Positions 27,729 to 37,599 are shown, numbered from the stretch's first letter. The stretch: 46,410 nucleotides of DNA from Cyanobacteria bacterium RI_101 (GCA_016471375.1 WGLZ01000020.1:1-46410); one strand, 5' to 3'. Notes: generated by a model from the letters alone, not told the origin. Made by a program: numbers and translations.

Positions 27729-29039
27729 CTAAACCTCTTGCGAAGATAAAACCCGGAGCACGCTGGCGATGGCTTTAATGCCCTCTAGCTTTTGGATTTC
27801 CGCCAGCGCCGCCCGGAAATTGCCTTCCCGCACTTGATGGGTGACGACGACGATTTCCGCCGTCTCATTTTGGAAGCCAATCTGGACGATGGACTCTAAA
27901 CTAACCCGGTGATCCCCAAAACAGGTGCCCAGATGACCGATGACGCCGGGCAGATCCCGACAGAGGAAGCGGGCGTAAAACCGGGTTTGCAGTTCCTCGA
28001 TGGGGGTGATTTGGCAATAATGCTGATGGACGCAACTGAGGAGGGGGTCCAGCGCCGGATTCTCGTCGCTACTGGAAAGGATGCCGACAATGTTCAAGAT
28101 ATCCGAAACCACGGCGCTGGCGGTGGGGCCGGCGCCGGCGCCGGGGCCCGAGAACATCACTTCCCCTAGGGGATCGCCGCTGACTAAAATGCCGTTATTG
28201 ACGCCGTTAATGCTGGCTAGGGGGTGCTCCTTGGGGAGCAGGGTGGGGTGAACCCGCAGTTGTAGGGATTCCGAAAGATCTCCCTGTTGCCCGCTGGCGA
28301 TGGCCAGGAGTTTGACCGTAAACCCAAGCCGCTCGGCGTAGGCGATATCCACGGCGCTGACCCCCCGGACGCCTTCGCAATAAACGTCCTCCCGTTTAAC
28401 CCGGCCCCCAAAGCCCAGGGAGGCGAGGATAGCGATTTTATCCGCCGCGTCCAGACCGTCAATATCGGCGCCGGGATCCGCCTCGGCGTAGCCCAACCGT
28501 TGCGCATCCGCCAGCACGTCGGCAAATTCGGCGCCGGCTTGGGTCATCTGGGTGAGGATATAGTTGGTGGTGCCGTTGACAATGCCCACAATGCTGGCGA
28601 TACGATTGGCGCCGAGGGACTGTTTTAGGGGTTTAATAATGGGAATGCCGCCCCCCACCGCCGCTTCCAGGAGCACATAGACTCCGGCTTGGTTGGCCGC
28701 TTCGTAGATTTCCGGGCCGTAGCGGGCGATGACGGCTTTATTGGCCGTGACGATGTGTTTGCCGTGGGCGATGGCCTCCAAAATGAGGGAGCGGGCCGGC
28801 TCTAGCCCTCCCAATAGCTCCACGACGATGCAAATCTCCGGGTCGGCGACGATACTGTCTAAATCCTGGGTGAGAACCCCCGCCGCCAGTTCCACTTGCC
28901 GGGCCTTCGCCAGATCTCTGACTCCCACCTTGGCGATCTCAATTTCAGCGAGTAGGGGATTGCGTCCCAGCCGGTCTTGTAAAATTTTGACCGCGCCGGT
29001 GCCCACCGTTCCCAAACCCAACAAACCAACTTTAAACAC
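27729..29039 (-). CDS. hom: Homoserine dehydrogenase
   Basis: The enzyme reduces aspartate semialdehyde to homoserine on the way to threonine and methionine. It has 436 residues and a GTG start. The NAD(P)-binding motif GLGTVGTG is at the N-terminus. The catalytic domain contains GGGIPIIKPLKQSLGANRI and the signature AEADPGADIDGLDAADKIAI. A C-terminal ACT domain (RFLCRDLPGVIGHLGTCFGD) suggests threonine feedback. It lies 41 bp after a CheW gene and may be read through from the phototaxis operon. Confidence 0.97.
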   Translation of the reverse strand: MFKVGLLGLGTVGTGAVKILQDRLGRNPLLAEIEIAKVGVRDLAKARQVELAAGVLTQDLDSIVADPEICIVVELLGGLEPARSLILEAIAHGKHIVTANKAVIARYGPEIYEAANQAGVYVLLEAAVGGGIPIIKPLKQSLGANRIASIVGIVNGTTNYILTQMTQAGAEFADVLADAQRLGYAEADPGADIDGLDAADKIAILASLGFGGRVKREDVYCEGVRGVSAVDIAYAERLGFTVKLLAIASGQQGDLSESLQLRVHPTLLPKEHPLASINGVNNGILVSGDPLGEVMFSGPGAGAGPTASAVVSDILNIVGILSSSDENPALDPLLSCVHQHYCQITPIEELQTRFYARFLCRDLPGVIGHLGTCFGDHRVSLESIVQIGFQNETAEIVVVTHQVREGNFRAALAEIQKLEGIKAIASVLRVLSSQEV

Positions 29040-29080
29040 AAGAATCGCTCAAAAGACTGCGCTGACTGTTCAGTCTAACA

Positions 29081-29572
29081 TCAGCCGGATCTTTGGGCGC
29101 TCAAGAGCTGGTCTGGGTCGAGGATAAAAACCGTAAACTCCCGCCCCTTTTCCTTGACAATCATCACCTGGACGGCGCTGGCCAAGGTGTCGTGGCGCCG
29201 GTAGGAGTCGGGTAAAAGGCGAATCTCCGAGCGCCGGACTTCCACCAGGGTGGGGGTGGTGTTCACCAGCAAACAAAATTCTTCCTGGGCGCTGTTTTTG
29301 ACCAAAATCAGAAAGGGTTTGGCGTTAACGGGAGCCGGAGCGGGAGTTTTAAAGAACTGTTGATGGAGATCCAGGAGGGTGACGGAGCGCCCTTCCGCGT
29401 GGACTAAACCGGCGTCGGTGACGCCGCTCCCATGAATGGTTTGATAGTTCAGGATTTTCACCACCTGGGCGATGGGCAGGGCCAAATTGAGTTTGCCCAC
29501 ATTGAAAAGCAGGAATTTTTCCCGTTGGTCGGCGCCGGCGGGAGCGGGGGGGGAATTGAGGGCATAGGTCAT
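29081..29572 (-). CDS. CheW-like coupling protein downstream of CheA
   Basis: The protein has 163 residues and a CheW domain: FLLFNVGKLNLALPIAQVVK, then the GLVHAEGRSVTLLDLHQQFF segment, and FCLLVNTTPTLVEVRRSEIR. A short Pro/Ala-rich N-terminus precedes it. It begins 3 bp after the CheA stop, so it is tightly linked. This gene is additional to the six-gene order of the Synechocystis pix operon. Confidence 0.88.
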   Translation of the reverse strand: MTYALNSPPAPAGADQREKFLLFNVGKLNLALPIAQVVKILNYQTIHGSGVTDAGLVHAEGRSVTLLDLHQQFFKTPAPAPVNAKPFLILVKNSAQEEFCLLVNTTPTLVEVRRSEIRLLPDSYRRHDTLASAVQVMIVKEKGREFTVFILDPDQLLSAQRSG

Positions 29573-29575
29573 GGC

Positions 29576-32500
29576 TTATACGGAAACGGGTTGGGACTGG
29601 AGTAGGTCTTTAACGGCCGCGAGAAACTGTTGCTCGATGTAGGGCTTCGTAAAATAGGCGCTGGCGCCGAGGCGGGTCGCCAGTTGGCGGTGTTTATCGC
29701 TCCCCCGGGAGGTGAGCATGGCCACGGGAATTTTGGCCATCTCGGGATGGCGGCGCCGTTGCCCCAGAAATTCAAAGCCGTTGAGGTTGGGCATCTCCAC
29801 ATCGCAGATCACCAACTGAATCCCGGCGGAGCGATTGAGGGTTTCCAGCGCCTCTTGGCCGTCCTTGGCTTGAATGACCCGATAGCCCGCCCGCTCTAGG
29901 GTAAAGGCGAGGGTGCGCCGCAGGGCCGCCGAGTCGTCCACCACGAGGATTAAGGGCGCCAGGGCGCTTTGATCCAGACCGGGAGCGTATTCTCCGGTCA
30001 GAGCGACCTCTCCGGCTAGGGCCGTTTCGCCCCGTTCCCAATGCCATTCCAGCAACAACGCCCCGTTAATCACCGGAATCAGACTGCCGTCCCCGATAAT
30101 CGTGCAACCGTAGAGATAGGGCGGCGCTTGCAGGACGCTGGCGAAGGGTTTGATCACCAATTCCTGCTCCGTCACTAGACGGCTCGCCTCTAGGGCGTAG
30201 TAATGATCTCCCCGCTTGAGCAGTAACAGGGGCAAACTCCAATCCTCCGGTTGGGGCACGGCGCTGAACGCCTTACTGCTCTGCCCTTCCCCTAGGGGGC
30301 AGTTATAAGCCAGCAGTTGACTGAGACTATAAATGGGAATCATCTGCTGTTGCCAGAGGAAGAAGCGTTGCCCCCCCGAAGCTCGAACCTGCTCCGGCAG
30401 AGGCACCATCAACTCGGCGATACTATCGGAGGGCAAAGCCACGGCGGTTTGAGTCCGCTGGTCGTCCTGGGCGATTAAACAGACCAAAAGTTTGGCGATG
30501 GTCAGGGTTAAGGGGAGACGTAGAGAAAATGTGGTTCCCCGGCCCGGACGGGAGGAGACGACGATATTGCCCTTGAGGGACTGAATCTGTTGGCGCACCA
30601 CGTCTAAACCCACCCCCCGACCGGAGAGGTCGCTCACCTGATCCGCCGTGGAAAAGTTAGGTTCAAAGATCAGGTTAGAAATTTGCTCCGGGGTCAAATT
30701 CGGCGCTTGTTCCGGGGTAATTAAACCGACATCGATGGCCTTCTGGGTAATTTTCTCCAGATTTAAACCGCCGCCGTCGTCCCGCAGTTCGATTAGGGTC
30801 TGGTTGCCCTGATGGAAGGCGTGAATTTCGATGGTTCCCCGCTCCGGTTTCCCTTGGGCTAAACGGGCCTCCGGCGCTTCAATGCCGTGGTCAAAGGCGT
30901 TCCGCAATAAGTGCAGGAGGGGGTCGTAGAGTTTTTCAATCGCTAACCGATCCACCAAAACGTGAACGCCGTAGAGCTTTAACTGCACCGGCTTGTGATG
31001 CTTGGCGCTCATATCCCGCAGAACCCGGGGAAAGCGGTTTAACACTTCTCCCAGGGGCAACATCCGGGCCCACATCAGTTCGTCCCGCAGGGAAAAGAGC
31101 ATTTGCCGTTGGGACTCTAGGCTTTGGTTCGTGGCCCGAGCGAAGAGCACAATGTCGTCCACCGCCTCTTCCAGTTGCAACATTTCTTCCAAAATGTCCT
31201 GAAGTTGCCCCGACAAAGCGCCGTAGGAATCCATCTCTAGGGCGTCAAACGCTTGCGCGATCCAGGTATTTTCCGGTTTGTTTAAGAGCGTTTGCCCGCC
31301 GGGGGCGATCACCAACTGATCCGCCAATTCCCGCAGTTTGCCGGTCATATTTTGAAAACGGCTAAAGCGACTCAGCAAGGAGCGCACCGCCCGTTGCAGT
31401 TGCTCGTTTTGCAGGGACAAACTGTTGCGATTGATGGCCAATTCTCCGACCCAGTTATTCATCCGCTCTAGGCGCTGGAAATCGACCCGGATGGAGAGGG
31501 AGGGAGTGGGAGCTGGGGTTGGAGGAGCGGGGGAGGAAAGGGGGGAGGGGGAGGAGTGGGAGGAAAGGGGGGAGGGGGGAGAGGATGGGGGCGTAGGGGT
31601 TGGGGCCTCGGGGGCCGGGCTGGTTTGGGCGGGAACGATGTTATTAACGCCCAGGGCGGGAAGTTCGGCGAAGTTAGCTTGCACGCTTTCAAGCAGATCC
31701 GAAACGGCGCTGTCATCCGCGGGCGTAATTTCGGCGCTGGGGGTGAACTCCGGCAATAGACTGTCGGGAATGAGACCGCCAAAGACATCTTCCAGACTGG
31801 GGGTCAGGGGTTCCGGGACAATCTCTGGGGTTTCCGCTAGACCGAAAATATCCGCCAGCGCCGCATTGGCCGCTTCGTCCAGGGGTTCTAGTTCGGCGAT
31901 GGGTTCCGGCTCTAGTATGGGTTCGGGTTCCGGCGCCGCTTCTTCCTCCTCGTCCTCCCCAAAGAAGAGATCGCTCAAGGCGAGACGGGGAGCGGCTTCC
32001 GGTTGGAGGGGAATTAAGGTTTCCTCCGGTTCCGCCGGGGCGAGCGCCGTCGCCAGGGACAATAATTCCGCCGAGGGTTGCCCGCCTTGGGTTCGGTCTC
32101 CTTCAGCTAAAACGGCGTCGCAACTGCCCCGCCAATCCCTCAGCGCCGCCTGGGCGATGGCGGTAATCTCCGCCGGTCGGTTAATCAGCGCCTGTTGGGC
32201 GGCCTCGGTAATGGCCTTAAAGCCTGGTAGGTTTAACAGCTCCGCTAAGCCTAAAAAGACTTCCGCCTGGGCGCCGAGGGTGTCCTGAAGCAAGCTATTG
32301 TCCCCAGAATTTAAGGCGTCTTGAATTTGCTCTAAACCTTGAACAATATCCACCTCAAACAGAGAAGAGACAATATCTACCCCTAGATCGCTGGAACTGG
32401 GCATAAAGGCTTCCCCAGCTTGCAGGAAATCCCCCAGTTGAAACTCAATGGCCTCGATCACCGGCTGGGCGGCGCCAAGCGCCTGTTGGGGATCGTAGGC

Positions 32501-33925
32501 GCCGGTTTGGATTTGGGTTTCGAGGGGATTTTTCAGACAGTCGTAACCCGCCAAAAGTAGGGATTCTAAATCCTCGTCAACCACCACTTCCGGGTTGTAC
32601 AGCGCCTTAAAAATATCCTCTAAACGATGGGCGATGTCCTTAACCGCGTTCATGCCGACGCTGGCCGCGCCGCCCTTGAGGGAATGGGCCGCCCGCATGA
32701 TTTCGTGGACTTTGGCGGCGCTCCGGTCGTGGCGGATGCCGAGTAAACCGGATTCGATGATTTGTAGTAATTCCGGCGCTTCTTCGATGAAGAATTGATA
32801 GGCGGGTTCGTCGGTGTTGAGGGTTTCGGGGGAGGGAAGGGAGGAGGGGTAGGAAAGGGGGGACAGGGAGGAAAGGGAGGCGGATTCGTTGTGGGTTGCC
32901 GCTAAGAAGGGTTCTGCTTCCGGCGGCGCAAAAATGTCGTTTTCTAGGTTTTGAACTGGGGTTTCTTCGGGTAGGGTGAAAATATCGCCTAAATTCGGTA
33001 AGGGGTCTAGGGCGCCGAATAGATTTTCTTCCGGTGTTGGCTCAGGGTTAACCTCTGCCGATAGGGTGAAAATATCGCCTAAATCCGGTAGGGGTTCTTC
33101 GGGTTCTTGGGGATCGGACAATAACAGCGCCGGGGTTTCTCCCTGACCGGCCAATTCCCGCAGGGCCGGGGACGGCGCTCCCCCCTGGGTGCGGTCGCCT
33201 TGGTTTAAAACGGCGTCGCAACTGCCCCGCCAATCCTGAAGCGCCAAGTTCGCCAGGGTTAAAACCTGTTCCGGCGCTTGGTTTAACGCGGATTGAACGA
33301 GGGTTGTAATTTCCTTAAAGCCCGGTAGGTTTAACAATTCCGCTAAACCGCCAAAAACTTCGGTTTGAGCGCCGAGGATTTCTGTAACCAAGCTTTCTTC
33401 CCCGGAATCCAAAGCGCCTTGAATCTGCTCTAAACCCTGAACAATATCCACCTCAAACAAGGAAGAGACAATATCCACCCCTAAATCGCTGGAGCTGGGA
33501 ATAAACTGTTCCCCCGCCGCCAAGTAATCGCCCAAGATAAAGGCCAGAGCCTCAAAGACGGGTTTGGCTTTCTCCTCCGTTTCTTCCTCGTTAAAACTGC
33601 CGGTTTCCAGTTGTTGAATCAGCGGTTCTTTCAAACAATCGTAGCCCGCCAGGAGCAAGGACTCTAAGTCCTCGTCAATGACCACTTCTTCGCTGTAGAG
33701 CGCCTTAAACATATCCTCCAACCGGTGGGCGATGTCCTTAATCACCGGCAATTCCACGCTAGCGGCGCCGCCCTTGAGGGAATGGGCCGCCCGCATCATT
33801 TCGTGGACTTTACCCGGCGTTTTCTCTTCCCGGATGGTGAGCAGTCCCGTTTCAATGACGCCCAGGAGTTCCGGCGCTTCTTCGATGAAGAATTGATAGG
33901 CGTGGTCGCGGATGTCGGAGTTCAT
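29576..33925 (-). CDS. Hybrid CheA histidine kinase, PixL/PilL-like, with duplicated HPt region
   Basis: The protein has 1449 residues. Order: HPt 1 with His48 in AAHSLKGG, a helical region to about 262, acidic linker, HPt 2 with His414 in the same context and helical region to about 628, long acidic and Pro/Ser-rich linker (to about 810), dimerisation and linker helices, ATPase (HLLRNAFDHGIE near 1007, RDDGGGL near 1048, GRGVGLDVV near 1102), CheW-like domain (about 1145-1300) and a receiver (Asp1330/1331, Asp1375, Lys1427). Residues about 9-262 and 375-628 align with a constant offset of 366. It should relay receptor signals to the CheY and PatA-like regulators controlling type IV pili. The ATG has no ribosome binding site; a heptamer array starts 5 bp upstream. 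Confidence 0.95.
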   Translation of the reverse strand: MNSDIRDHAYQFFIEEAPELLGVIETGLLTIREEKTPGKVHEMMRAAHSLKGGAASVELPVIKDIAHRLEDMFKALYSEEVVIDEDLESLLLAGYDCLKEPLIQQLETGSFNEEETEEKAKPVFEALAFILGDYLAAGEQFIPSSSDLGVDIVSSLFEVDIVQGLEQIQGALDSGEESLVTEILGAQTEVFGGLAELLNLPGFKEITTLVQSALNQAPEQVLTLANLALQDWRGSCDAVLNQGDRTQGGAPSPALRELAGQGETPALLLSDPQEPEEPLPDLGDIFTLSAEVNPEPTPEENLFGALDPLPNLGDIFTLPEETPVQNLENDIFAPPEAEPFLAATHNESASLSSLSPLSYPSSLPSPETLNTDEPAYQFFIEEAPELLQIIESGLLGIRHDRSAAKVHEIMRAAHSLKGGAASVGMNAVKDIAHRLEDIFKALYNPEVVVDEDLESLLLAGYDCLKNPLETQIQTGAYDPQQALGAAQPVIEAIEFQLGDFLQAGEAFMPSSSDLGVDIVSSLFEVDIVQGLEQIQDALNSGDNSLLQDTLGAQAEVFLGLAELLNLPGFKAITEAAQQALINRPAEITAIAQAALRDWRGSCDAVLAEGDRTQGGQPSAELLSLATALAPAEPEETLIPLQPEAAPRLALSDLFFGEDEEEEAAPEPEPILEPEPIAELEPLDEAANAALADIFGLAETPEIVPEPLTPSLEDVFGGLIPDSLLPEFTPSAEITPADDSAVSDLLESVQANFAELPALGVNNIVPAQTSPAPEAPTPTPPSSPPSPLSSHSSPSPLSSPAPPTPAPTPSLSIRVDFQRLERMNNWVGELAINRNSLSLQNEQLQRAVRSLLSRFSRFQNMTGKLRELADQLVIAPGGQTLLNKPENTWIAQAFDALEMDSYGALSGQLQDILEEMLQLEEAVDDIVLFARATNQSLESQRQMLFSLRDELMWARMLPLGEVLNRFPRVLRDMSAKHHKPVQLKLYGVHVLVDRLAIEKLYDPLLHLLRNAFDHGIEAPEARLAQGKPERGTIEIHAFHQGNQTLIELRDDGGGLNLEKITQKAIDVGLITPEQAPNLTPEQISNLIFEPNFSTADQVSDLSGRGVGLDVVRQQIQSLKGNIVVSSRPGRGTTFSLRLPLTLTIAKLLVCLIAQDDQRTQTAVALPSDSIAELMVPLPEQVRASGGQRFFLWQQQMIPIYSLSQLLAYNCPLGEGQSSKAFSAVPQPEDWSLPLLLLKRGDHYYALEASRLVTEQELVIKPFASVLQAPPYLYGCTIIGDGSLIPVINGALLLEWHWERGETALAGEVALTGEYAPGLDQSALAPLILVVDDSAALRRTLAFTLERAGYRVIQAKDGQEALETLNRSAGIQLVICDVEMPNLNGFEFLGQRRRHPEMAKIPVAMLTSRGSDKHRQLATRLGASAYFTKPYIEQQFLAAVKDLLQSQPVSV

Positions 33926-33929
33926 AAAA

Positions 33930-34085
33930 CAGATATCAGTTATCAGTTAACAGATATCAGATATCAGATATCAGATATCAGTGGGCGGGGGAGGGAGGGA
34001 ACAGATATCAGTTATCAGTGATCAGGGTGCGAGGGCTGAGCGTAGCCGAAGCCCGACACATCTGTCATCTGAAATCTGTCATCTG
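33930..34085. repeat. Heptanucleotide repeat array A
   Basis: Seven and a half units in exact 7-bp register at 33930-33982 (CAGATAT, CAGTTAT, CAGTTAA, then four CAGATAT), three more at 34002-34025, then reversed units (ATCTGTC, ATCTGAA) at 34060-34085. The array fills nearly all of the spacer between the small receptor gene and the CheA gene. Confidence 0.9.
34033..34054. repeat. Dispersed palindromic repeat inside array A
   Basis: GGGCTGAGCGTAGCCGAAGC plus CC has GGGCT/AGCCC ends. The reverse complement, containing CTTCGGCTACGCTCAGC, is a familiar scattered repeat in cyanobacterial genomes. Confidence 0.55.
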
Positions 34086-34086
34086 C

Positions 34087-34725
34087 CTATTGGTACAAGT
34101 TTTGGGCGACGTCTAGGAGTCGGCGCTGGTCGGCGCTGGTTTTGAGGACGGCTTCCACGGTCGGCGCTAGGGTTCGTTGCCTGTCGGCGGCGTCTTGCCA
34201 ATGTCTCTGGGCCTCCGCGGCGGCTTGGGTTTCCTGCTCGATCTGTTGGCGCCCCCGTTTGAGGGTGTCGGCGGCGTCTTTGGCTTCCCCCTGGATGGTC
34301 ATCACCAGCGCCTCGATGGCGGCGGTGGCTTCGGCGGATTGGGCCGCTAGAGTGCGGACTTCCTCGGCGATGACGGCGAAACCCCGCCCTTCTTCCCCGG
34401 CCCGGGCCGCCTCAATGGAGGCTTTCAGCGCCAGCAGGTGGGTCTGGGCGGCGAATTGACGAATTAGGGTCACCGCCTGGGCGATCTGTTGGGTGGATTG
34501 ATCGAGGCGCTGGATTTGGCCGCTGGTGTTGGCGACGCTTTCCCGGAGGGTCTGCATGCCTTGGATCTGCTGGACGGCGCCGGTTTCGCCCTGGGCGATG
34601 GCTTGGGTCAAGGCCTGTTGGTTTTGCTGAAGTTGAGCGGCGTAGAGCGCCAGTTTCTCTGAGGTTTGCCAGAGTCCCTGGAGAGGGTCGAGGGCGAGTT
34701 CAGGGGGGGTGAGGGTGGGGGGCAT
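34087..34725 (-). CDS. Minimal methyl-accepting signalling protein (PixJ2 position)
   Basis: The protein has 212 residues from the ATG at 34723-34725. A start 11 codons upstream is open, but those residues would be encoded by heptamer repeats. The signalling hairpin tip is intact ([20 protein letters not shown], followed by [13 protein letters not shown]), flanked by coiled-coil arms. There is no sensory domain, no HAMP and no membrane helix. It may dock on the CheA/CheW array as a cytosolic receptor or modulate the larger receptor encoded just upstream. Position matches pixJ2, but it is far shorter than usual receptors. Confidence 0.85.
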   Translation of the reverse strand: MPPTLTPPELALDPLQGLWQTSEKLALYAAQLQQNQQALTQAIAQGETGAVQQIQGMQTLRESVANTSGQIQRLDQSTQQIAQAVTLIRQFAAQTHLLALKASIEAARAGEEGRGFAVIAEEVRTLAAQSAEATAAIEALVMTIQGEAKDAADTLKRGRQQIEQETQAAAEAQRHWQDAADRQRTLAPTVEAVLKTSADQRRLLDVAQNLYQ

Positions 34726-34726
34726 T

Positions 34727-34848
34727 TCAGTTATCAGGTAACAGTTATCAGTTATCAAGGGTTAGGTAACAGGTGTCAGGTATCAAGAATCAGGTAACAA
34801 TTATCAGTTACTCGCTGATAACTGCTCACTGCTCACTGATAACTGAAA
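34727..34848. repeat. Heptanucleotide repeat array B
   Basis: Direct units (CAGTTAT, CAGGTAA, CAGTTAT, CAGTTAT) at 34728-34755 and degenerate units after are followed by inverted units (CTGATAA, CTGCTCA, CTGCTCA, CTGATAA, CTG) near 34815-34845. TTATCAG-TTACTCG-CTGATAA forms a perfect hairpin. The array spans from the large receptor's stop to the small receptor's start. Confidence 0.88.
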
Positions 34849-37599
34849 TTACTCGACTTTGAACTGCCGGACGCTGTCCTGGAGGGATTGGGCGACGGCG
34901 AGGAGTTCTTTGAAAGCGCCGGAAACGTTGGCGGCTTCGGAGGAGGTTTTGTCGGCGACGGCGGCCACCTGGGCCATGGTGCGGGTGACGCTTTGGCTGG
35001 TTTGGGATTGCTCCACGGCGGCGCTGGCGATGGCTTCCACCAAGGCGCTGATCTGGGCGCTGGCGGCGGTGATTAGGTTCAGGCTCTTGCGGGTTTCGTC
35101 CACCAGTTTGGTGCCCATGACCACCTGCTCGGTGCCGGTTTCCATGGCGATGACCACTTCGTTGGTTTCCGCCTGAATACTGGCCACTAGCTCCGAGATT
35201 TCGGCAGTGGCTTCGGCGGACTGGCGAGCGAGGGAGCGCACTTCGTCCGCGACTACGGCGAAGCCCCGACCTTCCTCCCCGGCGTGGGCGGCTTCAATGG
35301 CGGCGTTCAGCGCCAAGAGGTTGGTTTGGTCGGCGAAGGAGCTAATCAGGTTCACCACTTTGGAGATTTTTTGGGAAGATTCCCCGAGGCGTTTGACTTT
35401 TTTGGCGGTGGCGGCCACGGTTTCCCGAATGGCTAAAATCCCGTCCACGGTGCGGTTCATGGCGTCGTCCCCGGCGTCCACCGTTTGGGTGGCTTGTTGC
35501 ACGGCCACTTCCGCCTGAGCGGCGTTTTCCGCCACTTCCTGAATGGAGAGAGTCATGGCCTGTAAACTTTCCAGCGCCACGGCCACGTCTTCCGCCTGGC
35601 GGAGGGCTTCCTCGGAGAGTTGGCGCACGGCGGTTTCGTTGACGTCGGTGGTGGAGGCGAACTGAGTGGCGGCCTGTTGCACCTGGGTCACAATCCGCCG
35701 TAGGTTTTCGATGGTGGCGTTGTAGGAGTCCGCGATGGTGCCGATTTCGTCCTCCGTCACCCGGGCCCGGATGGTGAGATCCCCCCGGCTGACGGGGTCC
35801 ACTTCCATCAGGAGGTCTAACGCCCGTTTTTGCAGTTGCTCCCGCACCTGGCGCTGTTCGATTTCCGCTAGGCGCTGTTGGGTGATCAATTCCGCCCGCT
35901 CCAGCGCCAAGCCCACCTGCACGGTCAATTGACTAAAGAGGTCGATTTCCCCCGCTTGCCAATCCCGGAAACCGGAGCACTGGTGGGCGATCAGTAAGCC
36001 TAGTAATTGTCCTTCGGCGATGATGGGCGCCACCAAGTTGGCTTTGACCTCAAAGGGCGCCAGTTGTCCCAGGTGGCAGGGGGTTAACCCAGCCTCAAAA
36101 ATATTGGGGGTGGCCTGCACCCGACCTTTCAGATATTTCTCCACATACTTGTCGGCGAAGCAGGGATCCTTAATTTCGGCGCCGAGGGCCACCGGAAAAC
36201 CCTCTTCTACGGATTCGGCGATAATGGTGCCTTTCCAGGTTTCGTCAAAGGTATAGACGATGACCCGGTCGGTTTGGAGCGCCTGGCGGATTTCCGTCAC
36301 CGCCACGTTAAAGACCTCTTTGGAATCCAGCGCCGCCGAGATTTTTAGGGTTAAATCCTTTAAGACCTGGGCCCGGTGGCTGGCTTCTTTTTGCTCCGCC
36401 AGCAGTTCCGCCCGGTCTAGCGCCAAGCCCACCTGCACGGTTAACTGCCCAAAGAGTTCCACGTCCCCCTGATCCCAGTCCCGGAAATCGGCGCAGTGGT
36501 GGGCGATGAGGAGACCGAGTAATTTGCCTTCGGTGATAATCGGCGCCACCAGGTTGGCCTTGACCCCAAAGGGCGCCAGTTGTCCCAGGTGGCAGGGGGT
36601 TAACCCGGCTTCAAAAATATTGGGGGTGGCCTGCACCCGCCCTTTTAGATACTTTTCTACGTAGTTATCAGCGAAACAGGGGTCCTTAATTTCGGCGCCG
36701 AGGGCGACGGGAAAACCGGCGCCGACGGATTCGGCGATAATGGTGCCTTTCCAGGTTTCGTCGAAGGTATAGACAATGACCCGGTCGGTCTGGAGCGCCT
36801 GACGGATTTCCGAAACGGCGACGTTAAAGACTTCTGTGGAATCCAGCGCCGCCGAGATTTTTAGGGTTAAATCTTTTAAGATTTGGGCCCGTTGGCTAGT
36901 TTTTTGGATGCGTTGTAGTAGGACTTCTTTCTCCTGAAGGGCTACGGTTTCCTGAAGGCGCTGACTCCGGTCCGCTAAAAGGTAAGCGGCGATGCTCGCG
37001 CCCCCCGCCGTGGCCAGCAGACCCCAGAGCAGATTTTGAGTCACCGTGTTTTGTAAAGACCGCAGGGATTCGGCGCTGACGCCTCGATTGATCACCGTTT
37101 GCTCCACGGTGCGATTGACCACCAGATTATTTAGACCGCCAATGGTCGCTAGGGGAATCATCCCTAGGGCCAGCGCTACAAGAACAGCTTTGAGGGGAAA
37201 GGCTTTGGGTTCAGGTTGGCGAGAACTTGGGAGCGCCGTAACCGTAGGGGATTGTAATTTGGGGAGTTCTAACTTCGGCGCCGGCGGGGGGGACAGTTGC
37301 AGGGTCGGCAGTTGGAGCGGCGCCGCGGGTTCGGGGTGAACCGGAGTCGGATGGGGCGGTTGCACGACGCCCGGTAGGGTTTCCGCCAGCTCTGCGGCGG
37401 TTTCCATCGCAACCGGCGCCGGCGAGTCAGCCTCTATAACCTTAGGCGGGAGCGTCTGGTCGGAAGCCGGGCCGTTGTCTAAGCTAAAGGCCGGTAACTC
37501 CAAGGCTCCAAAGAGCGCGTCCTCGGGGGCTGGAGTCTCCGGGACTAGCGGCGCTTGCCGGTCTTGAGAGTCAGAAGTATTGGTGGGAGTCTGGGTCAT
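34849..37599 (-). CDS. Methyl-accepting receptor with two GAF domains, PixJ1-like
   Basis: The protein has 916 residues. Order: disordered Pro/Glu-rich cytosolic N-terminus (1-130), membrane helix about 136-157, short loop, second helix about 190-209, GAF 1 (about 250-400), GAF 2 (about 422-572), HAMP (about 590-640) and signalling domain with hairpin tip [20 protein letters not shown] near 775. Each GAF keeps DPCF (Cys308; Cys480) and TPCH (Cys336; Cys508), 28 residues apart, the layout of DXCF-type cyanobacteriochromes such as PixJ. The two GAFs are nearly identical. With the neighbouring pix-like genes this supports a phototaxis photoreceptor, though bilin binding is inferred; related GAFs may bind none. 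Confidence 0.92.
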   Translation of the reverse strand: MTQTPTNTSDSQDRQAPLVPETPAPEDALFGALELPAFSLDNGPASDQTLPPKVIEADSPAPVAMETAAELAETLPGVVQPPHPTPVHPEPAAPLQLPTLQLSPPPAPKLELPKLQSPTVTALPSSRQPEPKAFPLKAVLVALALGMIPLATIGGLNNLVVNRTVEQTVINRGVSAESLRSLQNTVTQNLLWGLLATAGGASIAAYLLADRSQRLQETVALQEKEVLLQRIQKTSQRAQILKDLTLKISAALDSTEVFNVAVSEIRQALQTDRVIVYTFDETWKGTIIAESVGAGFPVALGAEIKDPCFADNYVEKYLKGRVQATPNIFEAGLTPCHLGQLAPFGVKANLVAPIITEGKLLGLLIAHHCADFRDWDQGDVELFGQLTVQVGLALDRAELLAEQKEASHRAQVLKDLTLKISAALDSKEVFNVAVTEIRQALQTDRVIVYTFDETWKGTIIAESVEEGFPVALGAEIKDPCFADKYVEKYLKGRVQATPNIFEAGLTPCHLGQLAPFEVKANLVAPIIAEGQLLGLLIAHQCSGFRDWQAGEIDLFSQLTVQVGLALERAELITQQRLAEIEQRQVREQLQKRALDLLMEVDPVSRGDLTIRARVTEDEIGTIADSYNATIENLRRIVTQVQQAATQFASTTDVNETAVRQLSEEALRQAEDVAVALESLQAMTLSIQEVAENAAQAEVAVQQATQTVDAGDDAMNRTVDGILAIRETVAATAKKVKRLGESSQKISKVVNLISSFADQTNLLALNAAIEAAHAGEEGRGFAVVADEVRSLARQSAEATAEISELVASIQAETNEVVIAMETGTEQVVMGTKLVDETRKSLNLITAASAQISALVEAIASAAVEQSQTSQSVTRTMAQVAAVADKTSSEAANVSGAFKELLAVAQSLQDSVRQFKVE

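Noticed and set aside
31425-32288. 287-codon open frame antisense to CheA
   Set aside because: Ser/Gly low-complexity shadow of the acidic and Pro-rich CheA linker.
33930-34085. Possible CRISPR-like array
   Set aside because: Units are 7 bp with no unique spacers and no cas genes; these are short tandem repeats.
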